This document shows, one piece after another, positions 1 through 7,628 of a DNA stretch of 25,067 nucleotides. The stretch covers positions 1 through 25,067 of the forward strand of contig JAWLGN010000047.1 of the NCBI GenBank assembly GCA_041685075.1, in the 5' to 3' direction. Within the stretch, counting starts at the first letter, position 1, and every line of letters starts with the position of its first letter. A program made the position numbers and the translations under genes. This DNA is from JAMCRM01 sp041685075 (lineage in GTDB: Bacteria; Acidobacteriota; Terriglobia; Bryobacterales; Bryobacteraceae). The notes under the pieces were generated by a model, which saw only the letters and a program-made list of their open reading frames with translations, was not told where the DNA came from and made no database searches.

Positions 1-817
1 CGAATTCGTAGCCGAAGCGCCCGCGGTCGCACAGGAAGTAACCGTTCACCTCGGAGTTGTACCGGTTCACGATGCGCCGCAGGCTGCCGTAGCGCTCGCC
101 GGGCGAGATGTTGCACCCGAGCGCACAATGCGGGCAGATGGAGGGCGCAAAGGTCAAATCCCACTTGCGCGTGTAGTGTTGCCGCAGGGTCTTGTCGGTG
201 AAGACGCCGGTGGGGCAGATCTCCACCAGGTTGCCGCTGAATTCGTTCTCCAGGGTGCCGTCTTCGGCGCGCCCGAAGAAGACCGTATCGCGCAGCGCAA
301 AGGCGTGCAGGTCCGTGCCCCCGGCGAAATCGCGGTAGTAACGCACGCAGCGGTAGCACTGGATGCAGCGGTTCATCTCGTGGTTCACCAGCGGCCCCAG
401 GTTCTGGTTGCGCCAGGTGCGCTTCTGGAAGCTGTACCGGCGATAGGTGTGGCCGGTCATGACGGTCATGTCCTGGAGGTGGCACTCGCCGCCCTCGTCG
501 CACACCGGGCAGTCGTGTGGATGGACCGTCATGAGGCCCTCGATGACCATGCGGCGGAACGCGGCGGCCTCTTCGTCCCGGATGGAGATGCGCGCGCCTT
601 CGGTGGCCGGCGTCATGCAGGCCATCACGATGCGGCCTTTCTCGTCGCTCTCGTCCTTGTACTGCTTGACGGCGCACTGGCGGCAGGCCCCCACCGACCC
701 CATCGCCGGGTGCCAGCAGAAATAGGGCAGGTCCAGCCCGGCCGAGAGACACCCGTGCAGCAGATTCTGCCCGGCGTTCATCTCGTATGCTTTGCCGTCC
801 ACCCAGACCTTGGCCAT
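1..817 (-). CDS. nuoG: NADH-quinone oxidoreductase subunit G, 3' part missing
   Basis: This is the N-terminal 272 codons of NuoG, the large Fe-S subunit of the peripheral arm of complex I; the rest lies beyond the left edge. Translation from the ATG at 817 shows a 2Fe-2S site (C34, C45, C48, C67), the H99-C103-C106-C112 cluster site, a ferredoxin-like 4Fe-4S site (C151, C154, C157, then C201 in ICPTG), and a further CPHCALGC motif (C228, C231, C235, with C263). That last set matches the extra N7 cluster site known from the E. coli and Thermus enzymes. The start lies 1 base after the nuoF stop, with a GGAG ribosome binding site inside the end of nuoF (GGAGATAACATG). It is the last gene of the operon visible here; the membrane subunit genes nuoH-N are not in the window. 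Confidence 0.96.
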   Translation of the reverse strand, partial: MAKVWVDGKAYEMNAGQNLLHGCLSAGLDLPYFCWHPAMGSVGACRQCAVKQYKDESDEKGRIVMACMTPATEGARISIRDEEAAAFRRMVIEGLMTVHPHDCPVCDEGGECHLQDMTVMTGHTYRRYSFQKRTWRNQNLGPLVNHEMNRCIQCYRCVRYYRDFAGGTDLHAFALRDTVFFGRAEDGTLENEFSGNLVEICPTGVFTDKTLRQHYTRKWDLTFAPSICPHCALGCNISPGERYGSLRRIVNRYNSEVNGYFLCDRGRFGYEF

Positions 818-818
818 G

Positions 819-2093
819 TTATCTCCAGGGGCACCGCTTCTCGCGGATGTGCCGTTCGAAATCCTCGCGGAAGTAAACCAGCGCGCTTTGGAGCGGCTCG
901 ACCGCGCCCGGCGCCAGCGCGCAGAAGGTATTGCCGGGCGCGCAGAAGCGCGCGATATCGGAGAGCTTGTCCAGATCGGAGGGATCTCCGGCGCCCTGCT
1001 CGATAGCGCCCAACAGCCGCTCCGCCCAGTTCAGCCCGCTCCAGCAGGGCGTACACCAGCCGCAGGATTCGCGCGCGAAGAAGCGCTCCAGGTTCCAGAG
1101 CATTCCCACCGGGCAGCTCTGATCGTCGAGCACGATCATGGTGCCGGTGCCCATGCGGCTGCCGGCCTTCTGCACCTCGCTGAAATCCATGGGGACGTCG
1201 AGATGCTTCTCGACCAGGAAATCGGTGGAAGCGCCGCCGGGCAGCAGGCCGCGAAATGCCAGACCGTCGCGCATACCGCCGGCGTGCTCGAAGAGGATCT
1301 CCCGGATTGTGGTCCCCATGGGCAGTTCCCACAGGCCCGGCCGTTTGACCTTGCCGCTTGCGCCATAGAGCTTGGTGCCGCCGTCGCGGCTCTTGCTCAA
1401 CCCGCGGAACCAGTCGGCGCCGTTGGCCAGGATGTGCGGCACGCAGCAGAGCGTCTCCACGTTGTTGATGACGGTGGGCTTGCCGAAGGCGCCCACGACC
1501 GGCGGAAACGGCGGCTTCGAGCGCGGGTTGGCGCGCTTGCCTTCCAGGGCGTTGAGCAGCCCGGTCTCCTCCCCGCACATGTACCGCCCGGCGCTCACGT
1601 GAACGTAGATGTCGAAAGAGAAACCCGAACCCAGGATGTTCCGCCCCAGGTAACCGGCGCTATAGGCCTCCGCCAGTGCCTGCCTGGTGCGCTCGATGCC
1701 GAGGACGTACTCGCCCCGGATGAAAATGTACCCGCTGTCGGCCTCGGTGGCATAGCCGGCGATGATCATGCCCTCGATGAGCTGGTGCGGGTCGCGTTCG
1801 AGCAGCAGCCGGTCCTTGAAGGTGCCGGGCTCCATTTCGTCGCCGTTGGCCACCACGTACTTGGGGCGCGGCGCATCGGGCCCCAGCGGCGTGAAGCTCC
1901 ACTTCATCCCGGTGGCGAAGCCCGCGCCGCCGCGCCCCCGCAGGTTGGCGTTCTTGACCTCCGTGGTCACCTCCTGCGGCGCCATCCCGATGGCCCGGCG
2001 CAGGCCCTGGTAGCCGCCCGCGCGCTCGTAGTCGGCGAGTTCCAGCCTTCCGCCATCGGCGCGCATGCGGGAGGTCAGCGGCCGCTCGGTCAT
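819..2093 (-). CDS. nuoF: NADH-quinone oxidoreductase subunit F (NADH- and FMN-binding)
   Basis: NuoF is the 51-kDa subunit of complex I, where NADH is oxidised and electrons pass to FMN and then to a 4Fe-4S cluster. The 424-residue product has the glycine-rich GRGGAGFATGMKW stretch, the ANGDEMEPGTFKDR region, the CGEET nucleotide-site motif and, near the C-terminus, ESCGWCTPCWSG with a later TFCALAPGA, which together give the four cysteine ligands of cluster N3. Length is normal for the family. A longer reading from 2195 exists, but the ATG at 2093 overlaps the nuoE stop by 4 bases (ATGA) and begins where homologues begin, so I chose it. nuoG follows after one base. Confidence 0.97.
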   Translation of the reverse strand: MTERPLTSRMRADGGRLELADYERAGGYQGLRRAIGMAPQEVTTEVKNANLRGRGGAGFATGMKWSFTPLGPDAPRPKYVVANGDEMEPGTFKDRLLLERDPHQLIEGMIIAGYATEADSGYIFIRGEYVLGIERTRQALAEAYSAGYLGRNILGSGFSFDIYVHVSAGRYMCGEETGLLNALEGKRANPRSKPPFPPVVGAFGKPTVINNVETLCCVPHILANGADWFRGLSKSRDGGTKLYGASGKVKRPGLWELPMGTTIREILFEHAGGMRDGLAFRGLLPGGASTDFLVEKHLDVPMDFSEVQKAGSRMGTGTMIVLDDQSCPVGMLWNLERFFARESCGWCTPCWSGLNWAERLLGAIEQGAGDPSDLDKLSDIARFCAPGNTFCALAPGAVEPLQSALVYFREDFERHIREKRCPWR

Positions 2094-2554
2094 GGGTACT
2101 GCTCCAGGATGGTGTCGATCTTTTCCGGCGTCAGCTCCGTGTGGAGATCGCCGTCGACCATCATGGCCGGCGCGCGATCGCAGCAGCCCAGGCAAACGAT
2201 GGGCAGCAGCGTGAAGCGGTTGTCGGGGGTGGTCTGCCCCAGCTCGATCCCCAGCTTGCGGGTGAGGTGCTCGCGCTGCCGCTCATAGCCCGTCAGCCAG
2301 CAGCTCACGCTGTCGCAGATGAAGATCACGTGCCGCCCCACGGGTTTGCGGAACAGCAGGTTGTAAAACGTCGCCACGCTGTCCAGCTCGGCGGCCGAAA
2401 TCTCGAGCAGTTCCGCCAGATCCGCCAGGCTCTCGTCCGACACCCACCCGCGATGCTTCTGCACGATCTTCATGGCGTCGATGCATACCGCCTTGCGGTT
2501 CGGGTAGTGCGCGAATTCGGCTTCAATCTCCTGTCGTTCTTCCGGTGTCAACAT
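2090..2554 (-). CDS. nuoE: NADH-quinone oxidoreductase subunit E (2Fe-2S)
   Basis: NuoE is the 24-kDa thioredoxin-fold subunit that pairs with NuoF in the NADH-dehydrogenase module. The 154-residue product carries the four ligands of cluster N1a as CDSVSC (C80, C85) and CLGCC (C121, C125), plus the family motif VATFYNLL around residues 60-67. Length is typical of short bacterial NuoE. The start lies 6 bases after the nuoCD stop, and its own stop overlaps the nuoF start as ATGA, which suggests translational coupling of E and F. Confidence 0.97.
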   Translation of the reverse strand: MLTPEERQEIEAEFAHYPNRKAVCIDAMKIVQKHRGWVSDESLADLAELLEISAAELDSVATFYNLLFRKPVGRHVIFICDSVSCWLTGYERQREHLTRKLGIELGQTTPDNRFTLLPIVCLGCCDRAPAMMVDGDLHTELTPEKIDTILEQYP

Positions 2555-2560
2555 GGCGTT

Positions 2561-4309
2561 CTAACGGTCCACATCGGCCAGCACGAAATCCATGGCGCCC
2601 AGGATGGCCAGCAGGTCGGGAATCATGTGCCCGCGGGTAATCTGCGCCAGCATCTGCATATGGGGGAAGGAAGGGGTGCGGATGCGCATCCGGTAGGAGC
2701 TGGTTCCCCCGTCGCTCACCAGGTAGTAACTGTTACACCCCTTGGTATTCTCGGCCCCTCCCAGCACTTCGCCCGGCGGCAGCACCGGCCCCCAACTCAC
2801 GTTCAGAAAATGCGTGATCAGGGTTTCGATGTCGTGCATGGTGCGGTCTTTTATGGGCGGGGTGGCCAGCCGGTGGTCGGATTTATACGGCCCCTCCGGC
2901 ATGTTCCGCACGCACTGCTCGATGATCCGCATGCTCTGGCGGATCTCCTCCACCCGCACCTGCGCGCGTCCATAGCAATCGCCGCGCTTGGCCGTGGGGA
3001 TCTCGAAATCGAACCACTCGTAGCCGGAGTAGGGCATGGCCTTGCGCATGTCCCATCCGAAGCCGGTGGCCCGCAGATTGGGGCCGGTCACCCCCCAGGC
3101 GATGGCCTGCTCGGTATTGAACTCCCCCACCCCCACGGTGCGCGCCTTGAAGATGCGGTTGCGCATCACCGTGCGGTCGTACTCCTTCATCGCCTTTTCC
3201 ATGTGGGCGATGAAGTCCAGGCAGGCGCGCTCCCAGCCGCGCGGCAGGTCCGCCGCGGTTCCTCCGATGCGAAACCAGCCGGGGTGCATGCGGTAACCCG
3301 TCACCCCTTCGATGATCTTGTAGCCGCGCTCCCGGTCGTTGAACATGTAGAAGACCGGCGAAAGCTGCCCCACGTCCTGCGCGAAGGTGCCGTACCACAC
3401 CAGGTGGCTCATGATGCGGAACAGCTCCGACATCAGCACCCGCATGACCTTGGCCCGGGGCGGCACTTCGATGCCGGCGAGCTTCTCCACCGCCATGAGA
3501 TAGGCCAGTTCGTTGAGGACGCCGCCCAGGTAGTCCACACGGTCGGTGTAAGGGATATAAGTGTGCCAGGTCTGGCGCTCCCCGATCTTTTCCTTTCCGC
3601 GGTGGTGGTAGCCGATATCGGGCACCAGGTCCACGATGGTTTCGCCGTCGAGCTGCACGATGATGCGGAGCACCCCGTGGGTGCCGGGGTGCTGCGGCCC
3701 GATGTTCATGAACATGAACTCGGTATCCCCGTGGCTGCGCACCATGCCCCATTCCTCGGGGCGGAAACGCAGCGCCTCCTGCGCGCGTTCCTGCTTGTCG
3801 TCCGGCAGCACGAAGGGTCCCATCTCGGTCGCGCGCGAGGGGTGCTCCTTGCGCAGCGGATGCCCCACCCAGGTGCGCGGCATGAGAATGCGCTGGAGCA
3901 GCGGGTGCCCTTCGAAGCGGACGCCGAACATGTCCCAGGCTTCCCGCTCGTACCAGTTGGCCGCTTGCCAGATGTCCGTGATGGTCTCGATCGACGGCTG
4001 TTCGCCCTCGAGCGGCACCTTCACCCGCGCGTACCCGTTGCGGTCGAAGGAGAGCAGCGTATAGACCACGGTGAAGTCGCTCGGCGGCTGCCCGTCGCGC
4101 CGCTGCCGCATGCGCTCGTCGATGGCGGTGAGGTCGTAGAGCATGCGGTAAGGCCGTTCGACGTCCTCCTTCAGATACCGCAGCACCTCGCGGTGGCGCG
4201 GCCGGTTCACCCACACGGTGGGGACGCCGTCGCAGGTCTCCTGCACCGCGATCTCCGGGAAGCGCTCGCGCAGCGTATCGGCCAGGGTGATGGGAGCGGC
4301 GGTGCTCAT
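2561..4309 (-). CDS. nuoCD: NADH-quinone oxidoreductase fused subunits C and D
   Basis: This is a single 582-residue polypeptide joining NuoC (30 kDa, about residues 1-180) to NuoD (49 kDa, about residues 190-582), as in E. coli (about 600 residues). The NuoC part shows NWYEREAWDMFGV (118-130). The NuoD part begins around the GPQHPGTHGVLR motif (204-215), and it ends in the expected DVDR tail. NuoD lines the quinone-binding cavity next to cluster N2 of NuoB. The ATG at 4309 overlaps the nuoB stop as ATGA; an in-frame extension upstream to 4609 runs through nuoB and is not believable. Fusion of C and D is typical of E. coli-type complex I and absent from many other bacteria. Confidence 0.97.
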   Translation of the reverse strand: MSTAAPITLADTLRERFPEIAVQETCDGVPTVWVNRPRHREVLRYLKEDVERPYRMLYDLTAIDERMRQRRDGQPPSDFTVVYTLLSFDRNGYARVKVPLEGEQPSIETITDIWQAANWYEREAWDMFGVRFEGHPLLQRILMPRTWVGHPLRKEHPSRATEMGPFVLPDDKQERAQEALRFRPEEWGMVRSHGDTEFMFMNIGPQHPGTHGVLRIIVQLDGETIVDLVPDIGYHHRGKEKIGERQTWHTYIPYTDRVDYLGGVLNELAYLMAVEKLAGIEVPPRAKVMRVLMSELFRIMSHLVWYGTFAQDVGQLSPVFYMFNDRERGYKIIEGVTGYRMHPGWFRIGGTAADLPRGWERACLDFIAHMEKAMKEYDRTVMRNRIFKARTVGVGEFNTEQAIAWGVTGPNLRATGFGWDMRKAMPYSGYEWFDFEIPTAKRGDCYGRAQVRVEEIRQSMRIIEQCVRNMPEGPYKSDHRLATPPIKDRTMHDIETLITHFLNVSWGPVLPPGEVLGGAENTKGCNSYYLVSDGGTSSYRMRIRTPSFPHMQMLAQITRGHMIPDLLAILGAMDFVLADVDR

Positions 4310-4923
4310 TCGATCTCGTCCGGCGAGCGCAGCACGGTGATGCGATTGCGCTCCTCGCGTTTCAAATCCCGCTGCGACGGCATGGGCGGCCGCCACACTC
4401 CCTGCGGTCCCACCACCCAGCTCAGCGGACGCTTCTCCTTCCCCACGGCCTCGCGCAGCAGCAGCAGGCCTTCCATGAGGGAATCGGGTCGCGGCGGGCA
4501 CCCCTGCACGTAAACATCCACCGGCAGAAACTTGTCCACCCCCTGCACCACGCTGTAGACATCGAACATACCCCCGGAGTTGGCGCAGGAACCCATGGAA
4601 ATCACCCACCGCGGCTCCATCATCTGCTCATAGAGCCGCTTAATGACAGGGGCCATCTTGATGAACACGGTGCCGGCGATGACCATCAGGTCCGCCTCGC
4701 GAGGCGTGCCCCGAATCACTTCGGCGCCGAAACGCGCCAGGTCCCAGCGGCTGGTGAGCGAGGTGGCCATCTCCACGTAGCAGCAGGAGAGGCCGAAGTT
4801 GAACGGCCACATGGAGTTCTTCCGTCCCCAGGCGAGCATGTCCTGCAGGCGCGACATCACCACGCTGCGCCGTACTTCGTCTTCGTCCAGCACGCGCGGA
4901 TCGGTATGCATTAAGTCGGACAT
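4306..4923 (-). CDS. nuoB: NADH-quinone oxidoreductase subunit B (cluster N2)
   Basis: NuoB (PSST subunit) holds the terminal Fe-S cluster N2, which hands electrons to quinone. In the 205-residue product the ligands are visible as the tandem C47-C48 (GLSCCYVEMA), C113 (MGSCANSGG) and C142 (VQGCPPRPD). The length fits. The ATG at 4923 follows the nuoA stop by 4 bases, with GGAGGG and GAGGG purine runs just upstream that span the end of nuoA. The stop overlaps the nuoCD start. Confidence 0.98.
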   Translation of the reverse strand: MSDLMHTDPRVLDEDEVRRSVVMSRLQDMLAWGRKNSMWPFNFGLSCCYVEMATSLTSRWDLARFGAEVIRGTPREADLMVIAGTVFIKMAPVIKRLYEQMMEPRWVISMGSCANSGGMFDVYSVVQGVDKFLPVDVYVQGCPPRPDSLMEGLLLLREAVGKEKRPLSWVVGPQGVWRPPMPSQRDLKREERNRITVLRSPDEIE

Positions 4924-4927
4924 GCCC

Positions 4928-5299
4928 TCAATCCCTCCAACGGCGTATGGTGGCCCAGTCGAAAGCGCCCAGCCGCCACAGATAGGCGAATACCGCCACC
5001 AGCAGCGCGATGAACACCACGATGGCGGCGTACCCGTGCCAGCCCAACTCGCGCGCCGCCACCGCCCAGGTGAAGATGAACACCGCCTCCAGGTCGAAGA
5101 TCACGAAGAACATGGCGATGAGGTAGAAGCGCACCGAGAGGCGCACGCGCGCATCGCCCACTGGCACGATACCGCCTTCGTAGATCTCTCCCGTTTCGCG
5201 CTCGCGGTGGCGCTGCCCCAGCACGTAGGAAACCGCGATCATGCCCCCCACCAGCCCCACCACCAGGACGAAGTAGAGCACCAGCGGCCACAGCGTCAT
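4928..5299 (-). CDS. nuoA: NADH-quinone oxidoreductase subunit A
   Basis: NuoA is the small membrane subunit at the junction of the two arms of complex I. The 123-residue product has three hydrophobic segments, one near the N-terminus and two in the second half, and the family signature ERETGEIYEGGIVPVGDAR with the acidic FVIFDLEAVFIF segment in the second helix. The ATG at 5299 has a strong ribosome binding site (AAGGGAGG) about 6 bases upstream and overlaps the stop of the ComA-like gene as ATGA. A longer GTG-initiated reading to 5371 would lie wholly inside that gene and is unlikely. Confidence 0.96.
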   Translation of the reverse strand: MTLWPLVLYFVLVVGLVGGMIAVSYVLGQRHRERETGEIYEGGIVPVGDARVRLSVRFYLIAMFFVIFDLEAVFIFTWAVAARELGWHGYAAIVVFIALLVAVFAYLWRLGAFDWATIRRWRD

Positions 5300-6126
5300 C
5301 GCGCGCCTCCCTTGTAGGTAAGGATGCGGCCCCAGGACGCCGCGGTGCCCCACAGGCCGGAGCGCAGGCACTCGAGCTGCACGATCTGGCTATGGTCGAT
5401 GAACAGGTTCACCTCCGGGCCGAACTGCCGCACGTACCAGGTAAAGACCGCAGGATCGGCGGCTTCGAACACTACTTTTTCGATGCCCAGCGCCTGGGCA
5501 ACGCGCGCCGGCACGTCCGTGCGCCACCTCTCCACGTTTTCCGTGATGCCTTCGGACTCCAGCATGATCATCTCGGCGCCGGCGTCCAGGAAGCGGCGTC
5601 CCATGGCGATGGCCCATTCCAGGTCGCGGCCTCCCGCGGCGTGCAGTTCGGTCTCTTCCGAGGCGCCGCCCGCGCCAAACTGGATGCCGATCTCCGGCCG
5701 CGCCTTCAACCCGGCATCCTGCACGCTCTTCACCAGCCGCACCCAGTCGTCCGGCGAAATGGAGATGAAGCCGCAGGAGACCTCGATGGTGTCGAAGCCC
5801 AGCGCCTTGCATTCATCGATGTAATCGCGCACGGCGGCGGGGCCCAGCGTCAGCACGTGTTCGATGAAGCCGCCGGTAGAGACCTCCACGTCGTGGGCAT
5901 GGCAGAGCGCCAGCAGTTCGGTCAGTGCCTTGCGCGGCATCAGCGCGAAGGATCCGCCGGCGAATTTCAACCCGTCCACCCAGCCGCCCATGGTTTCGAG
6001 CAGATCCTCCAGATAGCGCTTGCCCATGGGGGTGTAATACGGCCCGCGGATCTCTGTGATGCCGCGGGTGCGGGGCTTGGCCTGCCGCTGGTTCATGCGC
6101 AGGAAGGGCAGCACCGGAGTGGACAT
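5296..6126 (-). CDS. ComA-like phosphosulfolactate synthase family protein
   Basis: This 276-residue protein belongs to the phosphosulfolactate synthase (ComA) family of TIM barrels. In methanogens ComA adds sulfite to phosphoenolpyruvate to give (2R)-phospho-3-sulfolactate, the first step of coenzyme M synthesis. Visible family blocks are DGLKFAGGSFALMP (51-64), EVSTGGFIEH (81-90), GFDTIEVSCGF (110-120), ARPEIGIQFGAG (142-153), MIMLESEGITENV (186-198) and NLFIDHSQIVQLE (240-252). Archaeal ComA is slightly shorter, about 250 residues. Related proteins in bacilli and plants (Hsa32) do other jobs, so the substrate here is not settled. It overlaps the PrpD-family gene upstream and nuoA downstream, each by ATGA, so it is very probably co-translated with the nuo genes. 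A link to respiration is inference from position only. Confidence 0.9.
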   Translation of the reverse strand: MSTPVLPFLRMNQRQAKPRTRGITEIRGPYYTPMGKRYLEDLLETMGGWVDGLKFAGGSFALMPRKALTELLALCHAHDVEVSTGGFIEHVLTLGPAAVRDYIDECKALGFDTIEVSCGFISISPDDWVRLVKSVQDAGLKARPEIGIQFGAGGASEETELHAAGGRDLEWAIAMGRRFLDAGAEMIMLESEGITENVERWRTDVPARVAQALGIEKVVFEAADPAVFTWYVRQFGPEVNLFIDHSQIVQLECLRSGLWGTAASWGRILTYKGGAR

Positions 6127-7526
6127 CAGTGCAGCCTCCCGCCGGCGGCGTTTTCCGGTGTGGGGCTTGCCACCGCGGCGAGCAGCCGCATCAGCTTCGA
6201 CACCGGGACCTCTTCCAGGTTGGCCACCGCGTCCGCAATCGCGTCGCGCTGTTCGGCCGTGGTGCAGGGCCCGGTCAGGGTATCGAACTTTGCGCGCGCC
6301 GCCGCCCAGGTGATGGGCTGGGTGAAGAACCCGGGATACTCGCGCATCTCCTTGCTCAACACGCGGCCGTCGCGCAGGCGCAGGCGCACGCGGCAGGGCA
6401 TCTCGTTGGGGAAATCGCGGGAATAGGCGGGGTTGGCACGCACGGTGGTTTCGGAAAGCAGCCGCACCGCTTCCGGCCGCCGCAGGTTTTCGGGCCGGTA
6501 CTGTTCCGGCATCACGCGTCCGTCGAGCAGCGCGGCCGCCACTACGTAGGGCAGGCTGTGGCCGGCGTCTTCGCGGCTTTCCACCACCGTGCGGTCGCCC
6601 TCCTCGCCGCCGCCCGCCAGGTGATACGCCACCTCGAAGGTCTCCAGGTCCACGTGCTCCACTTCGGCGGCTTCGAACCGGTTGCGCCGTTTCAACTCCA
6701 GCACCGCCTCGATGGCGGTCTGGGTGTGGATATCGGCATCGTGCTTCCGCACCACGGTGCGGCGCACGCGTTCCAGGTCCTCGCCCGCCCAGTGGATCTC
6801 GAAGACGCCGGCGATGGCGTCCATGAAACCCTTTTCGCCCTCCAGGACCTCGAGCGGCCCCGTAATGCCGGCGCCGGCCAGGACCACCGCGCGCAGGCAA
6901 CAGGCCGCCATGTAGGGATACGCCAGGCGGCTCCAGGCCGACAGCCGCCCGGTGCGGGTCACCCGCAGGGCGTTGAGCGCCGCGCCGCTGATGGCGATGG
7001 CGTGGGCCGTGCGTTCGACATCCAGGCCCAGCGCCTTGGCCACTCCAGCGGCCACCGCGTAGGCGCCCTGGGTGGCGTAGTCGAAACCCGCCGCGCGCAC
7101 CGGGGCCACGTCGCTCAACCGGCACTGCACCTGGTAGGCCAGCGCCAGCGCCGTTACGGTCTCGCGCCCGTTGGCGCCGGCATATTCCGCCGCCGCCAGC
7201 ACCGGCGCCAACGTGCCGCTGGGATGGCACGTCTCGCCCCTGGCCAGGTAACCGTCGTTGAAATCCAGGTAACTGACCAGCGCGCCGTTGTAGAAGGCCG
7301 CCCAATCCGGCGGCGCCGTACCCCCGCCAATCAGGCTGCACCGCCCGCCTGCATGAAACGTACCGGCTTGCGCGCGCACCTTCCGTACCGGTTCCCCCTC
7401 CATGCCGGCGATCGCGCAACCCAGAGCATCCAGGATGCGGATGCGCAACTGCTCGCGCGCGGCATCGGAAAGATCCCGTTCGGAGGACTGCACCACAAAC
7501 TGAGCCAGGTCCTCGACCGAGGTCAT
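6126..7526 (-). CDS. MmgE/PrpD family protein
   Basis: The 466-residue product fits the two-domain MmgE/PrpD family, which includes 2-methylcitrate dehydratase (PrpD), cis-aconitate decarboxylase and other lyases or epimerases of polycarboxylates. Recognisable parts are the N-terminal helical domain with SYLDFNDGY (85-93), the H101 region CHPSGTLAPVLAAAEYAG and GFDYATQGAYAVAAGVAKALGL (split here by the family's alanine-rich helix), then the RLAYPYMAACC segment and a C-terminal lid-like domain. Sequence alone does not fix the substrate; there are no prpB or prpC genes nearby, so a methylcitrate-cycle role is not supported. The ATG at 7526 is preferred over a TTG at 7565. Its stop overlaps the ComA-like start by ATGA. 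It is the first gene of the operon that continues into nuoA-G. Confidence 0.9.
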   Translation of the reverse strand: MTSVEDLAQFVVQSSERDLSDAAREQLRIRILDALGCAIAGMEGEPVRKVRAQAGTFHAGGRCSLIGGGTAPPDWAAFYNGALVSYLDFNDGYLARGETCHPSGTLAPVLAAAEYAGANGRETVTALALAYQVQCRLSDVAPVRAAGFDYATQGAYAVAAGVAKALGLDVERTAHAIAISGAALNALRVTRTGRLSAWSRLAYPYMAACCLRAVVLAGAGITGPLEVLEGEKGFMDAIAGVFEIHWAGEDLERVRRTVVRKHDADIHTQTAIEAVLELKRRNRFEAAEVEHVDLETFEVAYHLAGGGEEGDRTVVESREDAGHSLPYVVAAALLDGRVMPEQYRPENLRRPEAVRLLSETTVRANPAYSRDFPNEMPCRVRLRLRDGRVLSKEMREYPGFFTQPITWAAARAKFDTLTGPCTTAEQRDAIADAVANLEEVPVSKLMRLLAAVASPTPENAAGGRLH

Positions 7527-7572
7527 GCTCTCATCAGCCTGACGGACGCAGTCCGGGTGCGGCAATAGTGCG

Positions 7573-7601
7573 GGTATACCAAGGAGTAGTACAGATGTCC
7601 C
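7573..7601 (-). promoter_or_regulatory. candidate promoter for the prpD-like/comA-like/nuo operon
   Basis: Read on the minus strand, GGGACA (7601-7596), a 17-base spacer and TATACC (7578-7573) form a plausible sigma-70-type promoter about 45 bases before the PrpD-like start. The -10 lies within the palindrome GGTATACC. Each hexamer matches the consensus at four positions, so this is suggestive only. The gene upstream (PAS-LuxR) runs in the same direction and ends 102 bases before the PrpD-like start, so read-through is also possible. Confidence 0.35.
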
Positions 7602-7628
7602 TGGCCGGAGGGCGTTATGTAGGATACC

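Noticed and set aside
2141..4513. Long open frame on the plus strand opposite nuoB-nuoE
   Set aside because: It is rich in His, Ala, Gly and Arg with no family signature, and runs antisense to strongly conserved nuoCD and nuoE. It is a GC-driven shadow.
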